Position numbers and translations under genes: made by a program
Assembly (NCBI GenBank): GCA_023388075.1
Contig: JAEWGX010000137.1
Coordinates: forward strand, 1 to 33,729
From: Pseudomonadota bacterium
GTDB lineage: Bacteria > Pseudomonadota > Gammaproteobacteria > Burkholderiales > Burkholderiaceae_E
Direction of reading: 5' to 3'
Length of the DNA: 33,729 bases
The notes under the pieces: generated by a model
Seen by the model: the letters and a program-made list of their open reading frames with translations, nothing else
Databases searched by the model: none
Told to the model about the DNA's origin: nothing
Part shown: positions 1 to 8,023 of the stretch, piece by piece
Layout of the letters: each line of letters begins with the position of its first letter
Numbering within the stretch: position 1 is the first letter of the stretch

Positions 1-175
1 CCGAATGGCTGGGGGCAGGGGGAATCCGGGTAACCAGCAGGGCGGCCGGCGCCGCGCGGGCCGCCGCGGCGCCGGCCTCGATCGACGCGATCGCTCCATC
101 CGCGCCCACCGTGACGTTGGCGGACGACAGCCAGCCGTCGTCGGTCAATGCCCACCGCGCGTGCCAGGTCTTCAT
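1..175 (-). CDS. hutF: Formimidoylglutamate deiminase (HutF), N-terminal fragment cut by window edge
   Basis: The minus strand opens with an ATG at 175-173 and stays open to the window edge, giving about 58 residues. The start MKTWHARWALTDDGW followed by VTVGADGAI resembles the N-terminus of HutF proteins, where an ARxALLPDGW segment precedes a V-x-V-x-x-D-G-x-I strand. HutF hydrolyses N-formimino-L-glutamate to N-formyl-L-glutamate and ammonia, the step before HutG. It diverges from hutI with an 80-base spacer. Near the edge the reading frame does not show the LPGxPNLHSHAF metal-binding segment expected there; parts of it appear in a neighbouring frame. Only a short piece is visible, so the family call rests on the N-terminus and on the hut context. 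Confidence 0.6.
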   Translation of the reverse strand, partial: MKTWHARWALTDDGWLSSANVTVGADGAIASIEAGAAAARAAPAALLVTRIPPAPSHS

Positions 176-199
176 CGGACGGCATGATCCCATCGGGTC

Positions 200-211
200 G
201 GCAAATATGCC
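200..211. promoter_or_regulatory. Small inverted repeat in the hutF-hutI divergent spacer
   Basis: The 80-base spacer between the divergent hutF and hutI starts contains GGCA-AATA-TGCC, a dyad with 4-bp arms inside the only AT-rich patch of the spacer. It could be an operator or part of a minus-strand -10 region (CATATT). The arms are short, so chance is a real alternative. Confidence 0.2.
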
Positions 212-255
212 AGACTAGGGAAGCAGCCTCCCCAGGCGCCTCCTCCTTCCGTCCG

Positions 256-1527
256 ATGCAAGCCGACCTGATCATCGAGAACTGCCACCTCGCCACGATG
301 CACGGTGCCCGCTACGGCGAGGTGCCGGACGGGCTGGTGGCCGTGCACGACGGGCGCATTGCCTGGGTCGGCCCCCGCCGCGAAGCCCCGCCGTTCACCC
401 ACGCGGACCGTATCGACGGCGATGGCGGTTGGCTCACCCCGGGGCTGGTGGACTGCCACACCCATCTCGTCTTCGGCGGCGATCGCGCCGCCGAGTTCGA
501 GCTGCGCCTGTCGGGTGCGACCTACGAGGAGATCGCGCGCGCCGGCGGCGGCATCCTCTCCACGGTCAAGGCGACCCGGGGCGCGACCGAGACGGCGCTG
601 CTGGAGGCTTCCGCACGCCGCCTCGCGCGGCTCGAGGCGGAGGGCGTCACCACCGTGGAGATCAAGTCCGGCTACGGCCTCGACACCGACAACGAGCTCA
701 AGATGCTGCGGGTGGCGCGGCGGCTGGGCGAGGCCGTCCCCGCTCGGCCGGGACAGCCCGCCGCCGGGGAAGGTGCGTCGGCGCGGGTCGTGACCAGCCT
801 GCTCGCCGCCCATGCGGTGCCGCCGGAGTACCAGGGGCGCGCGGACGATTACATCGACCTTGTCTGCGAGGAGATCGTCCCGGCCGCGGCAGCCCAGGGC
901 CTGGCCGACGCGGTCGACGCATTCTGCGAGCGGATCGCCTTCTCGCCGGCGCAATGCCAGCGCGTCTTCGCGGCCGCGCGGCGCCACGGCCTGCCGGTCA
1001 AGCTGCACGCGGACCAGCTGTCCAACGGCGGGGGAGCCGCGCTCGCCGCTCGAAGCGGCGCGCTGTCGGCCGAGCACCTGGAGCACACCGACGAAGCCGG
1101 CGTCGCCGCCATGGCCGCGGCCGGCACGGTCGCCGTGCTGCTGCCCGGTGCCTACTACTTCCTGCGCGAGTCGCAGGCGCCGCCGGTGGCGGCATTTCGC
1201 GAGCACGGCGTGCCGATCGCGATCGCGACGGACTGCAATCCCGGTTCGTCGCCGCTGCTCTCGCCGCTCCTCGCCATGAACATGGCCTGCACGCTGTTCC
1301 GGCTCACGCCGGCGGAGGCGCTCGCCGGCTTCACCGTCCACGCGGCCGCCGCGCTCGGCCTCGGTGACCGCATCGGGCGCATCGCGCCTGGCCTGCTCGC
1401 GGATCTGGCGCTCTGGGATGTCGGCCGGCCGGCGGAGCTGGCCTATCTCATGGGCGCCTCGCCGCTCACGCGCAGGATCCGCGCCACCTCCTCGAGCGCC
1501 CCGCACCCGACCTCCCCTCGACCGTGA
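256..1527 (+). CDS. hutI: Imidazolonepropionase (HutI)
   Basis: HutI hydrolyses 4-imidazolone-5-propanoate to N-formimino-L-glutamate, the third step of histidine breakdown, in the cytoplasm. The 423-aa protein has the amidohydrolase layout. An HxH metal pair lies at about residues 68-70 (DCHTHLVFGG), followed by EIKSGYGLD, a further metal-ligand segment KLHADQLSNGG near 250, and the metal Asp in ATDCNPGSS near 325. A short Pro/Gly-rich insertion of about 15 residues precedes the TSLLAAHAVP segment. I chose the ATG at 256 because homologous sequence starts there (MQADLIIENC); an in-frame ATG at 184 would add 24 residues with no family likeness. No clear Shine-Dalgarno is visible. The gene runs 7 bases from glgC, an unusual pairing of histidine catabolism with glycogen synthesis. 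Confidence 0.95.
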   Translation: MQADLIIENCHLATMHGARYGEVPDGLVAVHDGRIAWVGPRREAPPFTHADRIDGDGGWLTPGLVDCHTHLVFGGDRAAEFELRLSGATYEEIARAGGGILSTVKATRGATETALLEASARRLARLEAEGVTTVEIKSGYGLDTDNELKMLRVARRLGEAVPARPGQPAAGEGASARVVTSLLAAHAVPPEYQGRADDYIDLVCEEIVPAAAAQGLADAVDAFCERIAFSPAQCQRVFAAARRHGLPVKLHADQLSNGGGAALAARSGALSAEHLEHTDEAGVAAMAAAGTVAVLLPGAYYFLRESQAPPVAAFREHGVPIAIATDCNPGSSPLLSPLLAMNMACTLFRLTPAEALAGFTVHAAAALGLGDRIGRIAPGLLADLALWDVGRPAELAYLMGASPLTRRIRATSSSAPHPTSPRP

Positions 1528-1534
1528 GCCCGAC

Positions 1535-2791
1535 ATGAGCTACAGCGCGATGGAAAGGCGCCTGCCCCGCCGTGCGATGACGCTGGTGCTGGCCGGCGGA
1601 CGCGGCAGCCGCCTGAAGCAGCTGACCGACATCCGATGCAAGCCCGCGGTCTACTTCGGCGGCAAGTTCCGGATCATCGACTTCGCGCTCTCCAACTGCA
1701 TGAACTCCGGGCTGCGGCGCATCGGCGTGCTCACGCAGTACAAGTCGCACAGCCTGCTGCGGCACCTGCAGCGCGGCTGGAACTTCCTCAAATCCGAGAT
1801 GAACGAGTTCATCGACCTGATCCCGGCGCAGCAGCGGATCGACGAGCTCAACTGGTATCGCGGCACCGCCGACGCCGTCTTCCAGAGCCTGGACATCGTC
1901 AAGGCGAACGAGCCGGAGTATGTCGTCATCCTCGCCGGCGATCACGTCTACAAGATGGACTACGCCCGGATGCTCGCCGATCACGTCGATTCGGGCGCGC
2001 CCTGCACCGTCGCCTGCATCGAGGTGTCCCGCGAGGACGCGCGCGACTTCGGCGTGATCGCGATCGACGAGCGCCGCCGGGTGACCGGTTTCGTCGAGAA
2101 GCCCGCCGACCCGCCCGGCCTGCCGCACGACCCGGACCGCTCGCTCGCCTCGATGGGCGTCTACGTCTTCACCGCCGACTATCTCTACGAGGCGCTCCGG
2201 CTCGACATGGAGCAGGCCGACTCCAGCCACGACTTCGGCAAGGACGTGCTGCCGCGCGCGGTCGCCGCCGGCGAGGTGTTCGCCCATCCGTTCGAGATGA
2301 GCTGTGTCTTCGACGGGCCGGCCCGCACGCACTACTGGCGCGACGTGGGGACGGTCGATGCCTATTGGGAGGCCAACATCGATCTCACCGCCACCACCCC
2401 CGAGCTCAATCTCTACGACAGGGACTGGCCCATCTGGACCTTCCAGGAGCAGCTGCCGCCGGCCAAGTTCGTGCACAACACCGGCGACCGGCGCGGCATG
2501 GCCACGGAATCCACAGTCTCCGGCGGCTGCATCATCTCGGGTGCGCTCAATCGCTCGCTGCTGTTCTCCAGTTGCCGGGTGCATTCCTACGCCAAGGTGG
2601 AGTCCTCGGTCCTGCTGCCGCAGGTGGAGATCGGACGCCACGCGCGGCTCACCCGCACCATCGTCGATCATCGTTGCCGGATCCCGGACGGCCTGGTGGT
2701 CGGCGAGGATCCGGCGCTCGACGCGGCGCGCTTTCACCGCAGCGAGAGCGGCGTCACGCTGATCACGCGGTCGATGCTGGAGAGGCTTTGA
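1535..2791 (+). CDS. glgC: Glucose-1-phosphate adenylyltransferase (GlgC)
   Basis: GlgC makes ADP-glucose and pyrophosphate from glucose 1-phosphate and ATP, the committed and usually allosteric step of bacterial glycogen synthesis. The 418-aa protein is of normal family length. It shows the nucleotide-binding LAGGRGSRL near residues 19-27, then KPAVYFGGKFRIIDFALSN, the catalytic-region GDHVYKMDY, FVEKP and SMGVYVF, and a C-terminal left-handed beta-helix region. The ATG at 1535 is 7 bases after the hutI stop and has only a weak ribosome site, so translation may depend on hutI readthrough. Its stop overlaps the glgA start. Confidence 0.97.
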   Translation: MSYSAMERRLPRRAMTLVLAGGRGSRLKQLTDIRCKPAVYFGGKFRIIDFALSNCMNSGLRRIGVLTQYKSHSLLRHLQRGWNFLKSEMNEFIDLIPAQQRIDELNWYRGTADAVFQSLDIVKANEPEYVVILAGDHVYKMDYARMLADHVDSGAPCTVACIEVSREDARDFGVIAIDERRRVTGFVEKPADPPGLPHDPDRSLASMGVYVFTADYLYEALRLDMEQADSSHDFGKDVLPRAVAAGEVFAHPFEMSCVFDGPARTHYWRDVGTVDAYWEANIDLTATTPELNLYDRDWPIWTFQEQLPPAKFVHNTGDRRGMATESTVSGGCIISGALNRSLLFSSCRVHSYAKVESSVLLPQVEIGRHARLTRTIVDHRCRIPDGLVVGEDPALDAARFHRSESGVTLITRSMLERL

Positions 2792-4272
2792 TCCGGGTGC
2801 TTCACGCGGCGGCGGAGGTCTATCCGCTGCTCAAGACCGGGGGCCTCGCCGACGTGGTCGGCGCGCTGCCACCGGTGCTGCGGGCGCACGGCGTCGATGT
2901 GCGCCTGCTGCTGCCCGGCGCGCCCCCCATCCTGGAGGGTCTCACGGACCTGCGGACCGTGGCCGAGCTCGGCCCGGCCTTCGGCGCGGCCCGCGTCACC
3001 CTGCGGCTCGGTCGGATGCCGCGCGGCGACGTGCCGGCGTACGTGCTGGACGCGCCGTGGCTCTACGATCGACCCGGCAGCCCCTATCTCGCGCCCGACG
3101 GGGCCGAATGGCCGGACAACCAGGGCCGCTTCGCCGCCTTCGGATGGGCGGCGGCGCATCTGGCCTTCGGCGAGCTGGACCCGGCATGGCGACCGGCCAT
3201 CCTCCATTGCCACGACTGGCATTGCGGGCTCGCCCCGGCCTACCTGCGGGCGCACCCCGCGCCCAGGTTGCGCACCGTCTTCACCATCCACAACCTGGCC
3301 TACCAGGGCGACTATCCGCTTGCGGACTTCCGCGGTATCGGCCTGCCGGACGCGATGCTGCACGCCGAAGGGCTGGAGTTCCACGGCCGTGGCAATTTCA
3401 TGAAGGCGGGGCTGGTCTTCTCGGACAGCCTGACCACCGTCAGCCCGCGCTATGCGCGCGAGATCTGCACCCACGAGTTCGGCGCCGGCATGGAGGGCGT
3501 GCTGTCCGCGCGCCGTGAGCGCCTCACCGGCATCCTGAACGGGGTCGACTACTCCGTCTGGGACCCGGCGACGGATCCACATCTGGCCGCCAACTACGAC
3601 GCGACCCGTCTGGAGGGCAAGGCGCGCTGCAAGGCAGCGCTGCAGGCGGATTCGGGCCTGGAGCAGGCGGCACGGGTGCCGCTCTTCGCGGTCGTCAGCC
3701 GGCTCGCGGACCAGAAGGGCACCGACCTGCTGCTCGCGGCGCTGTCCGGGCTTCTCCAGCGGGGCGGCCAACTGGTCGTCCTGGGCAGCGGCGACCGGCA
3801 GTTGGAGGAAGCGCTGGCCGCCGCGGCACGCGCCCATCCCGGGCGGGTCGCGGTGACCATCGGCTACGACGAGGCACGCGCCCACCGCATCATCGCGGGC
3901 GCCGACCTGATCGTGCTGCCCTCGCGCTTCGAGCCCTGCGGGCTCACCCAGATGTACGGGCTGCGCTACGGGACGCTGCCGCTGGTGCGGCGGGTCGGCG
4001 GTCTCGCGGACACGGTGACCGATGCCGACGAGGCCCGTGAGCCTGCCGCGCAAGGCGCGCCCCCGGCGGAGGAGCCGACCGGCTTCGTGTTCGACCGGCC
4101 CGCGGCGGGCGCGCTCGAGGCGGCGATCGCCCGCGCGATCGGAGCCTACGGCGAACCGGAGCGCTGGGCAGCGATGATGCGCACGGCCATGGCCCGCGAC
4201 CATTCCTGGTCCACCTCGGGTGCCCGGTATGCCGAGCTCTACCGTGCGCTCCTCGCCGAGGACGGCTCCTAG
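2788..4272 (+). CDS. glgA: Glycogen synthase, ADP-glucose type (GlgA)
   Basis: GlgA transfers glucose from ADP-glucose to the growing alpha-1,4-glucan. The 494-aa GT5 protein has the ADP-glucose-binding KTGGLADVVGALP at residues 16-28, HCHDWHCGLAPAYL, FTIHNLAYQG, and the C-terminal GT-B catalytic segment RFEPCGLTQMYGLRYG near 380. The start is a TTG at 2788 that overlaps the glgC stop as TTGA; it gives MIRVLHAAAEVYP, the expected family N-terminus. A good Shine-Dalgarno (GGAGAGG) lies just upstream inside glgC. The overlap implies translational coupling to glgC. A GTG at 2797 is a possible alternative start. Confidence 0.96.
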   Translation: MIRVLHAAAEVYPLLKTGGLADVVGALPPVLRAHGVDVRLLLPGAPPILEGLTDLRTVAELGPAFGAARVTLRLGRMPRGDVPAYVLDAPWLYDRPGSPYLAPDGAEWPDNQGRFAAFGWAAAHLAFGELDPAWRPAILHCHDWHCGLAPAYLRAHPAPRLRTVFTIHNLAYQGDYPLADFRGIGLPDAMLHAEGLEFHGRGNFMKAGLVFSDSLTTVSPRYAREICTHEFGAGMEGVLSARRERLTGILNGVDYSVWDPATDPHLAANYDATRLEGKARCKAALQADSGLEQAARVPLFAVVSRLADQKGTDLLLAALSGLLQRGGQLVVLGSGDRQLEEALAAAARAHPGRVAVTIGYDEARAHRIIAGADLIVLPSRFEPCGLTQMYGLRYGTLPLVRRVGGLADTVTDADEAREPAAQGAPPAEEPTGFVFDRPAAGALEAAIARAIGAYGEPERWAAMMRTAMARDHSWSTSGARYAELYRALLAEDGS

Positions 4273-4276
4273 CCTC

Positions 4277-4783
4277 CTAGCGCACGTCGACCGAGCCGTG
4301 GCGGCCGAGGCTCTCCGGACGCTCTCCGGAGAGGGCCGCCTTCGCCATCTTGAAGACCTGCGTCGGCTTGCTCTCCTTCACCTCCCAGAAGTCCGCGTGC
4401 TCGATGCGCACGCGCACGACCCGCAGGTCCGGATCCTCCGGCCCGCCCGGGAACCAGGCCTTCGCCGCCGGCGTCCAGAGCTCGCGCATGAGCGCCCGGT
4501 CGTCGAGCAGCGCCGCCTGGCCTCCCACCGAGACATAGACGTCGCTGGAGGGCGACGCGTAGGCGAGATTCACGTTGCCGTCGCGCTCGATGTCCTGGGC
4601 CGGGGGTGTGCCGCGCGAGGTGAAGAACCAGACGTCGCGAGCATCGGCATCCCGGCGCCGCAGCGTCGTCATCGGGCGCGAGCGCAGGCAGCCGTCGGCG
4701 TCGCGCGTGCACAGCATGGCGAAGCGGACTTCCTCGATGAGAGGCCAGAGGTCGTCGAGCGTGCGTTCGCTTTCAAGGGTCAT
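4277..4783 (-). CDS. Pyridoxamine 5'-phosphate oxidase-like (general stress protein 26) family protein
   Basis: This predicted cytoplasmic protein of 168 aa has the split-barrel flavin-binding fold of the pyridoxamine-phosphate-oxidase-like/general stress FMN-binding family. Visible family features are the first strands (IEEVRFAMLCT), the RSRPMTTL segment, DVWFFTSRGTPPA, and a C-terminal ARLWTP-like region (RELWTPAAKAWFPGG) followed by LRVVRVRIEHADFWE. The members bind FMN, F420 or heme, and their reactions are mostly unknown, so no substrate is claimed. The ATG at 4783 has GGAG six bases upstream; an ATG at 4795 would add four residues. It converges on glgA with a 4-base gap and diverges from the LysR gene, which may regulate it. 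Confidence 0.85.
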   Translation of the reverse strand: MTLESERTLDDLWPLIEEVRFAMLCTRDADGCLRSRPMTTLRRRDADARDVWFFTSRGTPPAQDIERDGNVNLAYASPSSDVYVSVGGQAALLDDRALMRELWTPAAKAWFPGGPEDPDLRVVRVRIEHADFWEVKESKPTQVFKMAKAALSGERPESLGRHGSVDVR

Positions 4784-4857
4784 CGTCGGCTCCATGAGAA
4801 GATGTGGCCGGAGAGCGCAAGCCCCGGGCCCGCCGGTGGCCGCTCCGAGTCGCAGCG

Positions 4858-5859
4858 ATGAACTTCCAGAGCCTAGACCTGAACCTGTTGCGCGTGTTCG
4901 ACGAGGTGATGGCGGAACGCAACCTCACCCGCGCGGCGCGCAATCTCTCCATCACGCAGCCGGCGGTGAGCAGCGCGCTGCGACGCCTGCGCGAGGCCTT
5001 CGGCGACGAGCTGGTCACGCGCGCCGGCCACGGCGTGGTGCCGACGCCCTTCGCCCTCTCGATCTGGCCGTCGGTGCGAGAGGCGCTGGCTCACCTGCGG
5101 GCCGCGGTCATGCCGGCCGACTTCGATGCGCGCACCAGCCGCGAATCCTTCGTCCTCGCGATGGCCGACGCGACCACGGCCATCCTGGTGCCTCGGCTGC
5201 TGGAGATCCTGGAGCGGGAGGCGCCGCGGGCCTCGATGAGGGTCCAGCCCCTCACCACGCGGGATCCGCGGGCGCTGCTGGAGGAAGACGAGGTCCACAT
5301 GGCGGTGGGCTACTTTCCGGCGGTGATCGCCGACATCACGCTCGTCGGCATGCAGGAGGACCGCCCCGGCAGCTTCGGACATGCGGCCGTCTACACCGGC
5401 CAGTACGCCTGCGTGATGCGCGCGGACCATCCGCTTGCCGCCGGCCCGCTGACGATCGACGACTACTGTGCCGCCCGGCACCTGCTCGTGAGCTTCTCGG
5501 GCCGGCCGTTCGGCTTCGTCGACGAGGCGCTTGCGAAGATCAAGCGCCGCCGCCGGGTCGTCCTGACCGTGAACCAGTTCTTCACCGCGGCGCGGGTGGT
5601 GGCCGACTCGGACCTCCTCACCATCCTGCCGCGCGACTTCATCCCCGCCACCGGCATCGCCCATCGACTCGCCTGGCAGCCGCTGCCCGTGGACGTGCCG
5701 GCGCTGCAGGTCGACATGCTCTGGCATCGGCGCCGGCAGGGATCGCCCGCGCACACCTGGCTGCGCAATGCGGTCGGTCGCCTCGCGCACACGCCGTTGG
5801 CCACCGGCGTGCCGGCAGCGCGCTACGCCGGCGATTCGTTGCCCGCCCCGTTGCGCTGA
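4858..5859 (+). CDS. LysR-family transcriptional regulator
   Basis: This is a DNA-binding regulator of 333 aa. Residues 1-65 form the LysR winged helix-turn-helix (LDLNLLRVFDEVMAERNLTRAA, then LSITQPAVSSALRRLRE). An effector-binding domain follows (about 90-300) of the two-lobed periplasmic-binding type. The opening FQSLDLNLLRVFDEVM resembles the NahR/NodD/LinR side of the family, which often responds to aromatic compounds. The start is the ATG at 4858; an upstream in-frame ATG at 4804 lacks family likeness. It is divergent from the flavin-fold gene with a spacer of about 75 bases, the usual arrangement for a LysR regulator and its target. The ligand cannot be told from sequence. Confidence 0.93.
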   Translation: MNFQSLDLNLLRVFDEVMAERNLTRAARNLSITQPAVSSALRRLREAFGDELVTRAGHGVVPTPFALSIWPSVREALAHLRAAVMPADFDARTSRESFVLAMADATTAILVPRLLEILEREAPRASMRVQPLTTRDPRALLEEDEVHMAVGYFPAVIADITLVGMQEDRPGSFGHAAVYTGQYACVMRADHPLAAGPLTIDDYCAARHLLVSFSGRPFGFVDEALAKIKRRRRVVLTVNQFFTAARVVADSDLLTILPRDFIPATGIAHRLAWQPLPVDVPALQVDMLWHRRRQGSPAHTWLRNAVGRLAHTPLATGVPAARYAGDSLPAPLR

Positions 5860-5863
5860 CGCG

Positions 5864-5880
5864 CGGCCGAACGTCGGCCG
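5864..5880 (+). terminator. Weak hairpin after the LysR gene
   Basis: Four bases after the LysR stop is a stem CGGCCG (5864-5869) and CGGCCG (5875-5880) around a 5-base loop. There is no T run, so factor-independent termination is doubtful. Confidence 0.25.
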
Positions 5881-5947
5881 TAACGGAACGACTGTCCCGC
5901 GCCGCTGGGTCCCGCCTTCCGCGCCGACGCTCCTGCATGGTCCCCTC

Positions 5948-6553
5948 GTGTTCAACGAGCGACCGGACTACATCGGCTACTACGAGTATTCATCGGAGGC
6001 GGCCGACAAGGCTTCGGTCGCGCCCTCGGGCACGGCAGTTCACGTGCAGGTCTATCGGATGCAGCGGGATCCCGAGGCCGACCGGTTCTCGGTATCCGGA
6101 TCCGGCGGCTACTACGACGCCGCGTCCGGGGCGCGAGTCGGTCGATCGCAATTCAACTGGGAGCGCGGACGGATCGTCCGCCATCGGAACGGCGTCGACT
6201 ACATGTTCGACTCCGCGACCACGGCCTGGCTGTTCAACGACCTCATCGAGGGCCAGGTGGTCCGGAGCGGTGTCGCGTGGCGCTCGGTCACGCTCTCGGG
6301 CTACCGGGCGGACGGCTCGCCCACCTATGCCGGACAGGACATCGGCTGTTCGACCGGCTTCCTGGTCGATGATGGCGTGCTGGCCGGTCGCACCTGGGTG
6401 ACGGTGTCCAACATACGGGATGATGCCGAGCCCGTCGTCGTGAACCATTACGAAGGCGTTTGTCCCATCACCGAGGAGACCCTGTCCCATATCGCGACTG
6501 AGAGCCGGCCCGCAGACCTGCGCCTGGATTGGCGTACCGGGGCACCGCGCTGA
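5948..6553 (+). CDS. Hypothetical protein, not recognised
   Basis: I do not recognise this 201-aa protein. The only ATG/GTG start that avoids the LysR gene is GTG at 5948, with no visible Shine-Dalgarno; an ATG at 5768 would overlap LysR by about 90 bases and give a low-complexity Arg/Pro-rich leader. The body is coherent and rich in Tyr, Gly, Ser and Asp, with beta-type patterns such as YIGYYEYSS, SGSGGYYDAASG and VDYMFDSATTAWLFND. It has two Cys (CSTGF and GVCPIT) and no signal peptide or membrane segment. The Tyr/Gly/Asp-rich make-up looks like an extracytoplasmic beta-rich domain, so a lost N-terminus (degraded gene) is possible. It ends facing the dehydrogenase gene across a strong hairpin. 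Confidence 0.6.
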   Translation: MFNERPDYIGYYEYSSEAADKASVAPSGTAVHVQVYRMQRDPEADRFSVSGSGGYYDAASGARVGRSQFNWERGRIVRHRNGVDYMFDSATTAWLFNDLIEGQVVRSGVAWRSVTLSGYRADGSPTYAGQDIGCSTGFLVDDGVLAGRTWVTVSNIRDDAEPVVVNHYEGVCPITEETLSHIATESRPADLRLDWRTGAPR

Positions 6554-6559
6554 CACGGT

Positions 6560-6587
6560 GCCGCCGCGGCGAGGCCGCCGCGGCGGC
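6560..6587. terminator. Hairpin between convergent genes, possible bidirectional terminator
   Basis: A perfect 10-bp stem joins GCCGCCGCGG (6560-6569) and CCGCGGCGGC (6578-6587) around an 8-base loop. It lies between the stop of the unknown plus-strand gene and the stop of the minus-strand dehydrogenase gene. Neither side has a T run, so it may act with Rho or only stabilise 3' ends. Confidence 0.45.
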
Positions 6588-7531
6588 TACCGGCTGACCG
6601 GGTCCGCGGCCGGCGCGGCCTCGAGCGTCACGCCGTTGATGCGTTCCCAGCGCCGCACGATCGCGGAGTTGTCCTCGGTGGCCCCGACCTCGTCGCGGCC
6701 CTCCGCCCACAGGGCCTTGACCAGCTCGATCAGCGGCGTCTCGGCCTGCAGGCCCGCGGCCAGGTCGGCCGCGATGCCGACGTCCTTGGCGAGCAGTCCC
6801 AGGGTGAAGCCGCTCGCGAAGCGCCGGGTGAGCACATGGTCGGGAAAGCTCATGTCGGAGTGGAAGCTGCGGCCGGTCGACACGTTGAGGATCCGCGTCA
6901 TGACCGCCGGGTCCAGGCCGAAGCGCCGGCCGACGATCAGCGCCTCGGCGGTCGCCGTGAACGCGGTGGCGGCGACGACGTTGTTGAGCGCCTTCATCGC
7001 ATGGCCGCAGCCGAGCGGGCCGCAGCGGAACAGCCGCTCGCCCATCGCCTCGAGCAGCGGCCGCACCCGCTCGACGTCCGCGTCGTCGTCGGCGCCGACC
7101 ATGATGGTCAGCGTGCCGGCCTGGGCCTTGGGGGCAAGGCCGGAGACCGGCGCATCGACCAGCCGCACGCCGGATTTCCCAAGCAGCGCGCCGAGCTCGC
7201 GAGTGCCCAGCGGATCCGAGGAGCTCATGTCCACCACGACGCTGCCCGGCCGCAGGCCGGAGAGCAACGACGCGCCGCCCGCGCTCGCGCCGGTGATCGC
7301 CTCGCGTACCTGTCTGCCGTCGGGCAGCATGGTGACGACGACGTCGGCCGCCCGCCCGAGGGCCGCGGCGTCAGCCGCCGCGGTCGCGCCGTGCTGGGTG
7401 GCGAACCGCGCCGCGCGTGCGGTGTCGGCGTCGGCCACCGTCACCCCGTGGCCGGCCTTCACGAGGTTGGCGGCCATCGGCCACCCCATGGTGCCGATGC
7501 CGATGAAGCCGACTGCAAGCGGCCGGGTCAT
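6587..7531 (-). CDS. NAD(P)-dependent beta-hydroxyacid dehydrogenase (3-hydroxyisobutyrate dehydrogenase family)
   Basis: This 314-aa oxidoreductase has an N-terminal Rossmann fold with GFIGIGTMGWPMA (GxGxxG at 11-16), VVTMLPDG, the substrate-binding DAPVSG loop, and the conserved catalytic Lys in GCGHAMKALNN near residue 170. An all-helical C-terminal domain carries LLAKDVGIAADLA. Family members oxidise 3-hydroxy acids such as 3-hydroxyisobutyrate, tartronate semialdehyde-linked glycerate or 2-hydroxymethylglutarate; the exact substrate cannot be assigned. The ATG at 7531 overlaps the stop of the upstream decarboxylase-like gene by four bases (ATGA), so the two are translationally coupled and probably act on the same pathway. 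It is the last gene of the minus-strand run beginning at glgP. Confidence 0.92.
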   Translation of the reverse strand: MTRPLAVGFIGIGTMGWPMAANLVKAGHGVTVADADTARAARFATQHGATAAADAAALGRAADVVVTMLPDGRQVREAITGASAGGASLLSGLRPGSVVVDMSSSDPLGTRELGALLGKSGVRLVDAPVSGLAPKAQAGTLTIMVGADDDADVERVRPLLEAMGERLFRCGPLGCGHAMKALNNVVAATAFTATAEALIVGRRFGLDPAVMTRILNVSTGRSFHSDMSFPDHVLTRRFASGFTLGLLAKDVGIAADLAAGLQAETPLIELVKALWAEGRDEVGATEDNSAIVRRWERINGVTLEAAPAADPVSR

Positions 7532-7998
7532 CGCGAGCCTGCCGTGCCGGTCGTCGTCTCGAGATCGCCGTCCAGGTCGACGCCCAGCCCGGCGAGCACC
7601 TCGGCGGCGTTGCGGATCGCGTCCACCCCGAGCGGCACGCCGCAATACACCATCGCGTGCAGCAGCACCTCGCGGATCTCCAACGGCGTCGCGCCGTTGC
7701 TGATCGCGCCCTGCACGTGGATGCGCAACTCGTGCGAGCGCCCCAGCGCGCAGAGCACCGCGAGCGTGGCCAGGCTGCGCTCGCGCCGGGTGAGGCCCTC
7801 GCGGCTCCAGGTCTCGCCGAAGCAGTAGCGGCTCACCACGTCCTGCATGGGCCGGGTGAATCGGTTGGACTGGGCGATCTGCCGGTCCGTGACCTCGGCG
7901 CCGAAGATCTCGCGCCGAATGGCCTCTCCCCTGCGGGTGGCGTCCGGGCTGCCCTCCGCGCCTGCGCCCCTGGCGCCGTCCAGTGGTCCGCTGTCCAT
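7528..7998 (-). CDS. Carboxymuconolactone decarboxylase family protein
   Basis: This 156-aa protein matches the carboxymuconolactone decarboxylase (CMD) fold: RREIFGAE, the central helix-rich LTRRERSLATLAVLCALGR, then HELRIHVQGAISNGATPLEIREVLLHA and VYCGVP near the C-terminus. PcaC-type enzymes decarboxylate 4-carboxymuconolactone in protocatechuate breakdown. No other pca gene is nearby, and many relatives are detoxifying or unknown, so only the family is claimed. The ATG at 7998 has a strong GGAGGAG Shine-Dalgarno; upstream in-frame ATGs at 8043 and 8076 overlap malQ. Its stop overlaps the dehydrogenase start (ATGA). Confidence 0.88.
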   Translation of the reverse strand: MDSGPLDGARGAGAEGSPDATRRGEAIRREIFGAEVTDRQIAQSNRFTRPMQDVVSRYCFGETWSREGLTRRERSLATLAVLCALGRSHELRIHVQGAISNGATPLEIREVLLHAMVYCGVPLGVDAIRNAAEVLAGLGVDLDGDLETTTGTAGSR

Positions 7999-8023
7999 CG
8001 TGTCGTCTCCTCCGTTGCCGATC

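Noticed and set aside
172..1536. A 454-codon minus-strand frame opposite hutI
   Set aside because: It is Arg/Gly/Ala-rich with no family pattern, and hutI covers the same bases with clear metal-site motifs.
1636..2787. A long N-terminal extension of GlgA
   Set aside because: It is out-of-frame glgC sequence, rich in Arg, Ala and Gly; the GlgA family N-terminus begins at 2788.
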